Source of the DNA: Fictibacillus sp. BK138
GTDB taxonomy: Bacteria > Bacillota > Bacilli > Bacillales > Fictibacillaceae
Assembly: GCF_004216955.1 (NCBI RefSeq)
Contig: NZ_SGXL01000001.1
Location: 186,001 to 250,000, forward strand
Direction of reading: 5' to 3'
DNA length: 64,000 nt
Within the stretch, counting starts at the first letter, position 1, and each line of letters opens with the position of its first letter. The notes under the pieces were generated by a model. That model was not told the origin of the DNA and ran no database searches. It saw only the letters and a list, made by a program, of their open reading frames with translations. A program made the translations under genes and the position numbers. Positions 57,709 through 64,000 of the stretch are shown piece by piece.

Positions 57709-57723
57709 ATGTAACCGTTTACA
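57709..57723 (-). promoter_or_regulatory. cre/RbsR operator in the rbs promoter
   Basis: ATGTAACCGTTTACA fits the cre consensus at all positions and is nearly palindromic (TGTAA-CCG-TTTACA). It is 20 to 30 bases upstream of the rbsR start codon. B. subtilis rbs is repressed by both RbsR and CcpA at one site. Confidence 0.75.
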
Positions 57724-57814
57724 CATTTAAAGTAACATGCTTTTTAGCGTAAAGCAAGGTGGTAATTATTTCTTTTGTTTAAGCATCTTTTTAATGGTTT
57801 TATAAAACTTTGCA

Positions 57815-57896
57815 GTTGATTGGAGCGGAAGATGCGAGACTCCTGTTGGCTCACCGCACACCCCGCGGAAAGCGAGCATCTGAAGCGGATGTCAAC
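57815..57896 (+). repeat. Dispersed repeat, copy F (internal deletion)
   Basis: Has the same GTTGATTGGAGCGGAAG start and the CCCCGCGGAAAGCGAGCATCTG ... CAAC end, but the middle is shortened: only 82 bp. It lies between rbsR and spoIIR. Confidence 0.85.
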
Positions 57897-57925
57897 TTCT
57901 TCATAAAGTAGTTGACAAACAAACC

Positions 57926-57933
57926 TTGTCGAA
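57926..57933 (+). promoter_or_regulatory. Possible Spo0A box upstream of spoIIR
   Basis: TTGTCGAA, followed by AC, matches the Spo0A core. In B. subtilis spoIIR is transcribed by sigma-F; I found no convincing sigma-F promoter here. Confidence 0.3.
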
Positions 57934-58022
57934 ACAGACAGAAAAGATTTTAGTAGTTTACTAGTATGTTTTTTTCTCACACTGACCAAACTGTGGTTAG
58001 AGACGAAGGGGAGGAAAAAACG

Positions 58023-58679
58023 ATGAAAAAACGCAATCATTTCTTTATTCTTATTCTTATATCTTTAGCGGTGATGTTCTTATTTTTTGAAACGCAAACA
58101 AAAGTGGCAAACGCGACGATGAATGCCTCTGTTAAGATACCGGAAGAATCGATCAGACTTCGCATTTTGGCAAACAGCAACACGGCTGCCGACCAAAAGC
58201 TGAAGCGTGATATCCGTGATGAAGTAAACGCACAAATCACAACATGGGTAGCCGAATTATCAACATTAAGCGAAGCTCGCGAAATCATTCGTGAACAGCT
58301 GCCAGCAATTGAAGAGATCGTTCAGAACAAATTGAACGAAGCAGGCGTCGATAAGACATTTTCAGTAGAACTGAACAAAGTAGCATTTCCTACTAAAATG
58401 TATGGCGACTACATTTATCCGGCAGGCCAATACGAAGCAGTGTTAATCACGATTGGAGAAGGAGAAGGGAAGAACTGGTGGTGTGTACTTTTCCCGCCAT
58501 TATGCTTCCTGGACTTTGAAAACGGAGATGCTGTAAAAGAAAACAAAGAAGGCAAGAGTGACAAAGCCGAAACAGCTTCTGCAGAAGAAGCGGATGAAAC
58601 AGAAGAAATCCAGACGAAATTCTTTGTCGTAGATTTGTTTAATAGCCTAGTAAGCGCAGTCGGATCGTTATTCTCTTAA
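58023..58679 (+). CDS. spoIIR: Stage II sporulation protein R (SpoIIR)
   Basis: A 218-residue secreted signalling protein made in the forespore; it triggers SpoIIGA to process pro-sigma-E in the mother cell. N-terminal signal sequence (FFILILISLAVMFLFF), then the SpoIIR domain (ESIRLRILANSNTAADQKLKRDIRDEV, YGDYIYPAGQYEAVLI, NWWCVLFPPLCFLDF). Start at 58023 (MKKRNHFF), eight bases after GGGGAGG; an earlier in-frame ATG at 57966 lacks a site. A Lys/Glu-rich insert lies before the C-terminus. Confidence 0.96.
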   Translation: MKKRNHFFILILISLAVMFLFFETQTKVANATMNASVKIPEESIRLRILANSNTAADQKLKRDIRDEVNAQITTWVAELSTLSEAREIIREQLPAIEEIVQNKLNEAGVDKTFSVELNKVAFPTKMYGDYIYPAGQYEAVLITIGEGEGKNWWCVLFPPLCFLDFENGDAVKENKEGKSDKAETASAEEADETEEIQTKFFVVDLFNSLVSAVGSLFS

Positions 58680-58721
58680 AATGTGCATAAGTTCCTCCCT
58701 ATTTTCATAGATTATAGAAAA

Positions 58722-58758
58722 AGAAGAAGGTAAGCCTAAAAGGTGTGCCTTCTTTTTT
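58722..58758 (+). terminator. Terminator of spoIIR
   Basis: AGAAGGTAAGCC pairs imperfectly with GTGTGCCTTCT, followed by a T-run. Confidence 0.65.
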
Positions 58759-58798
58759 AACTAGGTTGTTTCAGTAAAATTTGCAGCCCTTGAAAATT

Positions 58799-58929
58799 GT
58801 TGATTTCCGTTTCAGGATGCTCGCTTTCCGCGGGGCGTGCGTTGAGCCCACTCGTCGCTTTGCGACATTGATTGGTCTCACCTGTCCCGCTGATCCCGCA
58901 GGAGTCTCGCACCTTGCACTCCAATCAAT
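58799..58929 (-). repeat. Dispersed ~130-bp repeat, copy G
   Basis: Minus orientation: begins GTTGATTTCCG, contains CTCGCTTTCCGCGGGGCGTGCG and TGGTCTCACCTGTCCCGC, ends GCACTCCAATCAA. It lies between spoIIR and ywlB. Confidence 0.9.
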
Positions 58930-59042
58930 TTCCAACGATGAAAATGAAAAAACCATTCAAAAACAACAACCCAAGAACCTTTAAACTTACTTTAATGAAT
59001 GCTTTTAGAAAAGAATCTATATAAAGCAGGGGAGAGTTGAAG

Positions 59043-59483
59043 ATGACGATTATTTTAAGGCAGGCTATGCAACATGAAGCAAAGGATTTATTGCAGCTTG
59101 TTGGGAAAGCTGGACTTCAGTCAGAAGGAATCAAAGACAGCATTGAAAACTATCTTGTCGTGGTGAATGATGAAGGGGAAACCATTGGAACGGTTGGACT
59201 TGAACGAATCGGTAACGACGGGTTGTTGCGTTCTTTCGTATTAAAGCAGAAATATTCTTCTGAATCCCTTCTCCTTAAACTCATCGATAAAATTTTGGTA
59301 TACTCAAAAGATAAAGGAGTCGAAACACTTTATTTACTCACAAAAGCGGTGCATATGTTTGAAGCACTATCTTTTAAAGTCATTCCGAAAGATAAAGTGC
59401 CTCCACATATCGAAAATGCCGATCATGTTAAAAATAATGCAGCATCAGGAGCAGAACTTTTAGCTTATGCGTTAGATTCTTAA
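59043..59483 (+). CDS. ywlB: GNAT-type acetyltransferase-like protein (YwlB)
   Basis: A 146-residue protein of the N-acetyltransferase fold: LRQAMQHEAKDLLQLV start, EGETIGTVGLERIG, and the C-terminal AEL-AYALDS. It is a YwlB ortholog by sequence and by position between spoIIR and ywlC (tsaC). The substrate is unknown. Start ATG at 59043, seven bases after GGGGAGAG; the TTG at 59037 overlaps that site. Confidence 0.85.
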   Translation: MTIILRQAMQHEAKDLLQLVGKAGLQSEGIKDSIENYLVVVNDEGETIGTVGLERIGNDGLLRSFVLKQKYSSESLLLKLIDKILVYSKDKGVETLYLLTKAVHMFEALSFKVIPKDKVPPHIENADHVKNNAASGAELLAYALDS

Positions 59484-59498
59484 GAGTTTGTCAACAAC

Positions 59499-59699
59499 TT
59501 GTCCACAATTCACGACAAATTGTGCATAACTCTGTGGATATAAAAGTTTTGTAAATCGACCATATAAAAGTTGGTCGACCTGAGTAGTAGAAAGGGATTC
59601 AAACGATGAAATCATTCCAAACGGAACGCTGGACTGTGGATAACTTTGAAGAAAATTTAATAAAACATCCACATGTTATTCAGGCTTCCTTGTGGATAA
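59499..59699. promoter_or_regulatory. DnaA-box cluster around the start of tsaC
   Basis: Boxes: TTGTCCACA at 59499 (one mismatch), TGTGCATAA at 59521, TGTGGATAT at 59533 (one mismatch), TGTGGATAA at 59635 and 59691. Two more perfect boxes lie inside tsaC, TTATCCACA at 59972 and TGTGGATAA at 60394. Five perfect boxes in under 900 bp is far above chance. B. subtilis is reported to have a stable DnaA-binding region at ywlC, the same locus. Confidence 0.75.
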
Positions 59700-60661
59700 A
59701 ACAAAATGAAGTGGTTGCTTTGCCGACTGAAACAGTTTACGGACTGGCAGGTAACGCACAAAGCGACCAAGCGATAGCACGAATTTTTGAAGCAAAAGGC
59801 AGACCGAGTGACAATCCGCTCATTGTACACATATCAGACAGAAAGCAGCTTGAGGGGCTTGTTTCTTCCATACCAGAAAATGCTGAAAAGCTGATGAATG
59901 CTTTTTGGCCAGGTCCTCTGACGATTGTACTGCCGAAGGGTGAAGACGTAAGCGAAAAAGTAACGGCAGGGTTATCCACAGTTGCGGTAAGAATGCCTGA
60001 TCATCCCGTTGCATTAGCTGTGATTGAGGCATCCGGTGTTCCGCTTGCTGCGCCTAGCGCTAACTTGTCGGGGAAGCCTAGTCCGACAACAGCGAACCAT
60101 GTATACGAAGATTTAAAAGGGAAAATTCCTGGAATTGTGGACGGAGGCTCTACAGGAGTTGGTGTGGAATCGACCGTCGTGGAGTGTACGGATAAGAAAG
60201 TAACTATTTTAAGACCGGGCGGCGTAACTTTTGAAGATTTGGAACACGTTGTTGGAGCAGGAAATGTCACGATAGACCCGGGCATTCAGAACGAAAAACT
60301 GGCTCCGCGGTCACCAGGTATGAAATATACGCACTATGCGCCAGATGCTCCGTTTGTTCTTGTGGATGGAAGTCCCGAATTTTTGCAGCAGCTTGTGGAT
60401 AAAGAAAAAGCTGCCGGGAAGAAAATCGGAATTCTGACTACGGATGAAAGAGTGATTTTTTATCAAGCAGATTGCGTAATTCCTGCTGGAAGAAGAAAGA
60501 ATCCAGAAACGGTTGCTCAGCATTTATATGAAGCACTCCGCTCATTTAATGAAGCAGGTGTCGATCAGATTTTTGGCGAGGTGTTTCCGAAAACAGGAGT
60601 GGGAGTCGCTATTATGAACAGGCTCGAAAAATCAGCTGGCGGGAATATCATAAAAGAGTAA
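59606..60661 (+). CDS. tsaC: L-threonylcarbamoyladenylate synthase (TsaC/Sua5)
   Basis: Makes threonylcarbamoyl-AMP from threonine, bicarbonate and ATP for t6A modification of tRNA. The 351-residue long form has the YrdC domain (VALPTETVYGLAGNA, KGRPSDNPLIVH, FWPGPLTIVL, APSANLSGKPSPT, STVVEC) plus the C-terminal Sua5 domain. Ortholog of B. subtilis YwlC. AGAAAGGGA precedes the ATG. Several DnaA boxes lie upstream of and within the gene. Confidence 0.97.
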   Translation: MKSFQTERWTVDNFEENLIKHPHVIQASLWIKQNEVVALPTETVYGLAGNAQSDQAIARIFEAKGRPSDNPLIVHISDRKQLEGLVSSIPENAEKLMNAFWPGPLTIVLPKGEDVSEKVTAGLSTVAVRMPDHPVALAVIEASGVPLAAPSANLSGKPSPTTANHVYEDLKGKIPGIVDGGSTGVGVESTVVECTDKKVTILRPGGVTFEDLEHVVGAGNVTIDPGIQNEKLAPRSPGMKYTHYAPDAPFVLVDGSPEFLQQLVDKEKAAGKKIGILTTDERVIFYQADCVIPAGRRKNPETVAQHLYEALRSFNEAGVDQIFGEVFPKTGVGVAIMNRLEKSAGGNIIKE

Positions 60662-60736
60662 AAGTCTTTTTCTGAAAGATCTTGTATTTTTAAGGTGGTT
60701 GCTATAGAACATATAAGGAAAATTGCTTCTTTGCTA

Positions 60737-60866
60737 GTTGATTGGAGCGGAAGGTGCGAGACTCCTGGGGGATGAGCGGGACAGGTGAGACTCCTAAGTG
60801 CGCAAAGCGCAGAGGAGGCTCACCGCACGCCCCCCGGAAAGCGAGCATCCTGAAGTGGAGATCAAC
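60737..60866 (+). repeat. Dispersed ~130-bp repeat, copy H
   Basis: Starts GTTGATTGGAGCGGAAGGTGCG, contains GGAGGCTCACCGCACGCCCC and AAAGCGAGCATCC, ends GGAGATCAAC. Located between the convergent tsaC and PAS-kinase genes. Confidence 0.92.
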
Positions 60867-60895
60867 CACCCACTTCTCCTTTATTAAGCATACAA

Positions 60896-60929
60896 AAGCC
60901 TGTGTCTATTGCGACACAGGCTTGTTTTT
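60896..60929 (-). terminator. Terminator at the end of the multi-PAS kinase gene
   Basis: AAGCCTGTGTC pairs perfectly with GACACAGGCTT around a 6-nt loop. T-tracts lie on both sides, so it may also stop tsaC transcripts. The kinase TAG stop codon lies in the loop, so the stem encodes its final residues. Confidence 0.8.
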
Positions 60930-63128
60930 GTGGATGGGCAGCATGATCGAGAAGGTCGTTCCTTCGTCAATCTTGCTGTCGATTAAAATTTTTCCGTGGT
61001 GGTTCTCCACAATTTTATAACAGATCATAAGCCCGAGACCTGTTCCTTTTTCCTTTGTTGTGTAAAAAGGTTCACCGAGAGTAGCCAAACGCTCTTCAGG
61101 AATTCCACAGCCATGATCGATAAAGGATGCGATTACATGATTTTCTTGCTTTCGCAGGTGAATATGTACAGAGCCGCCTGTCGGCATTGCTTCAATTGCG
61201 TTCTTCAGCATGTTTACAAAGACTTGTTTAATCTGATTATCTACACACCAGATTTCAGGAAGTTCAGGTTCACTTTCAAAGTAGATCTGAACATTCGTCA
61301 ATATGGCTTGGGTATCTAGGATTGAGATAACATGCCTGAGCAGATCCCGTAAGTCTGTCTTCGTGAAATTCATGGCTTGCGGTTTCGCGAGCAGCATGAA
61401 CTCTCCTACGATACTGTTGATGCGGTCGATCTCTGAAAGCATGATCTCGTAATAATCTTTATCTTCCGATGCTTTTGACTGAAGTAGCTGCAGAAATCCT
61501 CGGATTGAAGTCAGCGGGTTGCGGATCTCATGTGCCACACCGGCTGCGAGCTGCCCGAGTACGGAGAGCTTATCTGATTTTCTGAGCATTTCTTCCGTTT
61601 GTTTCCGTTCAGTAAGGTCACGTGCTACAACCACGCACGATTCTGGCTGGCCGAGGTCATTGATAATCGGTGTTGCGTTCGCTTCAAGGGTTACCCAGTG
61701 ACCGTGTGCATGCTTGCATCTCACCTCAAATTTTACGGGCTTTAGCGTTTGCACCATCTCGTTGATCGCGAATTTCACTTTGGGTCTGTCGTCTGAATGG
61801 AAGAAGCCTTGAATCTTTTTGCCATCATAAATGGACGGGTCGAAGCCGAGCAGCAGCCTGTTAGAAGGAGAGAAGTATTTTACGTCCCCTTGAAGATCTA
61901 CTACTCCGATTAAGTCCGTTGTGTTCTCAGCGATAATCCGGTATTTTTCTTCGCTTTCTTTCAACGCTTTTTCTTTTAATTTTTTCTCTGTAATATCTCG
62001 TGAAATAGCGGATAAAGCAACGACATCACCATTCTCCCCGTAAATAGGGCTAAGGGAAAGACTCACATTGAGACGTTTACCGCTTTTCGTCAGCCGGATT
62101 GTTTCGACGCCTTTTACATAGCCGCCATGCTTCACAATGGTCATCAGTCTTTCAGATTCAGCAGCTTTGTCTTCAGGGACGATCGGCAGCATATGAGAAG
62201 AAAGGTTGTTGTTCAATTCACTTTGCGACCATCCGTAGATCAGCTCGAAGGCTGGATTTACTTTCACGGAATAATTCGTTAGATGCACGACTGAGATGGC
62301 GTCACTAGAATGATAGATAACTGACTCGAGCAGGTCCTTTGTTTCTCTCAGTTCTTTCTCCGCTTCTCTTTTGGCTGTAACATCCTTCGCGATTCCAAAT
62401 ACACCATGTATTTTGTTGAGCACGATGATAGGAGTAAGGGTAAAGGTGATCTGGCGGATCTCACCGTTTTTTTGGCGTATGCGTGTTTCGTGCATTTTGG
62501 AATTGCCTTTTAATGCATCGTTAAACTGATCGATCGCAATCGTTTTTCGCTCAGGCATCATAAGAGGGTCGAACGTCATGCTAAGAAGCTCTGTTTCGCT
62601 GTAGCCTGTCAAATCGGTACAAGCTTTGTTGACAGTCGTGAATTTACCGTCCAGATCCAAAGAGAACAAGGCATCGATGTTATGGTCCATCAATGATCTG
62701 AACCGTTGTTCACTTTCTGCGAGCTGCGTTTCGACCTGAACTCTCTCGCTTAGGTCCACACAGAATCCGTAAACTTCAGAAACCACCCCATCTTTATAGA
62801 TTGGTCCGATCGCTGCTAGAAACGGTATGCCGTTCAGCTTCGATTCGTACGTCAGACTTTCTCCTTTTAACGCTCTCTCGTAAACTTCTCTCTTAAAAAC
62901 GGCCATCTCTGGCGGAAAGATATCTTCTATTCTTTTTTGCAGTACGTTTTCCTGTTTGAGGCCGAACATGTCAAAAAGCTCACCTTGGCTCTCGGTCATG
63001 ATAATCTCTTCATCCTGCTTTATAAATCGAAAGGTCATGCTTTTTTGGCGGGAAATACCGGTTTTGAACGGAGAAAACCGCCATATGTTTTCCCCTGCTG
63101 CCGGAATGGCCGGTGCGTTATGGACCAT
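60906..63128 (-). CDS. Multi-PAS sensor histidine kinase, sporulation-kinase type
   Basis: A 740-residue soluble kinase: four PAS domains (about residues 30-125, 138-250, 262-375, 385-500), HisKA (AAGVAHEIRNPLTSIRGF, His near 533) and HATPase (GCGIPEERLATLGEPFYTTKEKGTGLGL). No transmembrane helix. The kinase core is very like that of the 3476-5215 protein, so the two are paralogs with different sensor sets. Spo0F as the target is inferred. The ATG at 63128 has GGGAGGAA upstream. The last codons form the terminator hairpin. Confidence 0.9.
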   Translation of the reverse strand: MVHNAPAIPAAGENIWRFSPFKTGISRQKSMTFRFIKQDEEIIMTESQGELFDMFGLKQENVLQKRIEDIFPPEMAVFKREVYERALKGESLTYESKLNGIPFLAAIGPIYKDGVVSEVYGFCVDLSERVQVETQLAESEQRFRSLMDHNIDALFSLDLDGKFTTVNKACTDLTGYSETELLSMTFDPLMMPERKTIAIDQFNDALKGNSKMHETRIRQKNGEIRQITFTLTPIIVLNKIHGVFGIAKDVTAKREAEKELRETKDLLESVIYHSSDAISVVHLTNYSVKVNPAFELIYGWSQSELNNNLSSHMLPIVPEDKAAESERLMTIVKHGGYVKGVETIRLTKSGKRLNVSLSLSPIYGENGDVVALSAISRDITEKKLKEKALKESEEKYRIIAENTTDLIGVVDLQGDVKYFSPSNRLLLGFDPSIYDGKKIQGFFHSDDRPKVKFAINEMVQTLKPVKFEVRCKHAHGHWVTLEANATPIINDLGQPESCVVVARDLTERKQTEEMLRKSDKLSVLGQLAAGVAHEIRNPLTSIRGFLQLLQSKASEDKDYYEIMLSEIDRINSIVGEFMLLAKPQAMNFTKTDLRDLLRHVISILDTQAILTNVQIYFESEPELPEIWCVDNQIKQVFVNMLKNAIEAMPTGGSVHIHLRKQENHVIASFIDHGCGIPEERLATLGEPFYTTKEKGTGLGLMICYKIVENHHGKILIDSKIDEGTTFSIMLPIHKNKPVSQ

Positions 63129-63317
63129 GCTTGTTCCTCCCTTTTTTCGAACAGGTTTATATCTCTTTTATATACGATACTCACTTGCGCTTTCCCTTCC
63201 TATGCCGCAGTAAAGTGTGCAATTTTTAAACGTTAAAGGAGCTTGTATATTTTTTAGTCTTTTTAAAAGTAGACATGCATAGGCTGAAAGTATGATGGAT
63301 AAAGGAGTGGGAACTAT

Positions 63318-63869
63318 TTGGCAACGATGGGGGAATGGATGACACTGTGGTTTATGTCCATCGCACTCGGTATGGACGCCTTTTCGATCGGGCTGGGAAT
63401 GGGGATGCTTTCACTTCGAATTAAGCAGATTATGAAAATAGGAATCACGATCGGTCTGTTCCATATGTTGATGCCCCTTGGCGGAATGACGATCGGCAAA
63501 GAAATATCTGTTCATTTTGGGGGTATCGCAGGCATAGTGGGAGGGGTCCTTCTCGTTATATTGGGAATGACGATGATCCGCTCTTCTTTTTCAAAAGATG
63601 ATGAGCCGTTTGTTCGGCCAGTTGGCTTCGGTCTGCTCGTTTTTGCATTAAGCGCTTCTCTCGACAGCTTTTCTGTTGGCCTAAGTTTAGGAATCTATGG
63701 CGCAAAAACGTGGCTGACTATTTTTATGTTCGGAATGATGAGCATGCTTCTTACATGGTGCGGGCTGATGATGGGAAAGAAAGTGCAGAAGTGGCTTGGG
63801 TCCTACAGCGAGGCTTTAGGAGGCTGCATCCTGCTCGCGTTTGGTGTGAAGATTCTTTTTCCTTTTTAA
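63318..63869 (+). CDS. mntP: Manganese efflux pump MntP
   Basis: A 183-residue, six-helix exporter with conserved acidic residues in membrane segments: SIALGMDAFSIGLGMG and ALSASLDSFSVGLSLG. It exports Mn2+ when cellular manganese is high. Ortholog of B. subtilis YwlD by position after ywlC. Start TTG at 63318 nine bases after AAAGGAGTGG. No yybP-ykoY-type manganese riboswitch is obvious in the 190 bp upstream. Confidence 0.93.
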   Translation: MATMGEWMTLWFMSIALGMDAFSIGLGMGMLSLRIKQIMKIGITIGLFHMLMPLGGMTIGKEISVHFGGIAGIVGGVLLVILGMTMIRSSFSKDDEPFVRPVGFGLLVFALSASLDSFSVGLSLGIYGAKTWLTIFMFGMMSMLLTWCGLMMGKKVQKWLGSYSEALGGCILLAFGVKILFPF

Positions 63870-63973
63870 TACAGAACAAGAGGATTTATTTACAATAGAG
63901 TCCGGTGATATACTAATAAAAAACGTTACTCTCTATAAAAATGGGGAAAGCTAGAATATGAGGTGAACACTCC

Positions 63974-64000
63974 ATGAACGTGTTATTTATTTGTACAGGA
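63974..64000 (+). CDS. ywlE: YwlE-type low-molecular-weight phosphatase, 5' end only
   Basis: Only nine codons (MNVLFICTG) fall in the window, but they match the P-loop start of low-molecular-weight protein phosphatases, here protein-arginine phosphatase YwlE, which follows mntP in B. subtilis. TGAGGTGAA precedes the ATG. The upstream TATACT-like -10 at 63910-63916 is a weak promoter candidate. Confidence 0.75.

Overview
The window is a low-GC Gram-positive chromosome segment from a spore-forming Bacillaceae. The evidence is spo0F, spoIIR, a ger operon, rpoE (delta), AGGAGG-type ribosome sites, many TTG/GTG starts and intrinsic terminators. Gene order follows the Bacillus subtilis speE-speB ... 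ywlE segment (speEB, ywiB-argS, uvsE-clsB-fadF-acdA, rpoE-pyrG-ywjG-spo0F-fbaA-fsa-murA-glpX-rho-rpmE-tdk, prfA-prmC, spoIIR-ywlB-tsaC-mntP-ywlE). A Fictibacillus-like genus is my guess from memory, not something the sequence proves.

Layout. 1-727: one copy of a dispersed repeat and, on the minus strand, a 28-residue holin-like type I toxin. 728-2488: spermidine synthase and agmatinase. 2.5-6.5 kb: AmiS/UreI-type channel, PAS sensor kinase, YfmJ-type oxidoreductase. 6.7-8.8 kb: ywiB-argS. 8.9-13.2 kb: a 12-copy tandem repeat, DinB protein, XapX protein, hydrolase, UV endonuclease, cardiolipin synthase. 13.4-25.5 kb: a catabolic region for fatty and branched-chain acyl-CoA (FadF, thiolase, 3-hydroxyacyl-CoA dehydrogenase, two acyl-CoA dehydrogenases, MeaB, a TetR regulator, fused B12 mutase IcmF) with matching operators upstream of fadF and thl and a CcpA site upstream of thl. 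25.6-32.1 kb: a decayed germinant-receptor operon (amber codon in the A subunit, lipobox cysteine lost in the C subunit) flanked by five small membrane proteins, four of them as two homologous pairs. 32.2-43.8 kb: core genes rpoE to tdk, with a recognisable CTP-sensing leader at pyrG and a C-rich, G-poor leader at rho. 44-51.8 kb: lipoprotein, CoA-disulfide reductase, MOSC protein, subtilisin, HxlR regulator, prfA-prmC. 52-57.7 kb: a complete ribose operon rbsRKDACB on the minus strand. 57.8-64 kb: spoIIR, ywlB, tsaC with a DnaA-box cluster, a second multi-PAS kinase, mntP, and the first codons of ywlE.

Two kinds of unexplained intergenic structure run through the window. First, at least eight copies of a ~130-bp element with imperfect terminal inverted repeats (GTTGATT...AATCAAC). 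Second, seven arrays of short sequence units repeated at a strict 20- or 21-bp period, each just downstream of an intrinsic terminator. Three arrays share one core (TGGATT); the other four each have their own. Several start codons were moved to the ATG/GTG/TTG best placed relative to its ribosome site; these are stated per gene.

No rRNA, tRNA, CRISPR array, transposase or prophage was found.
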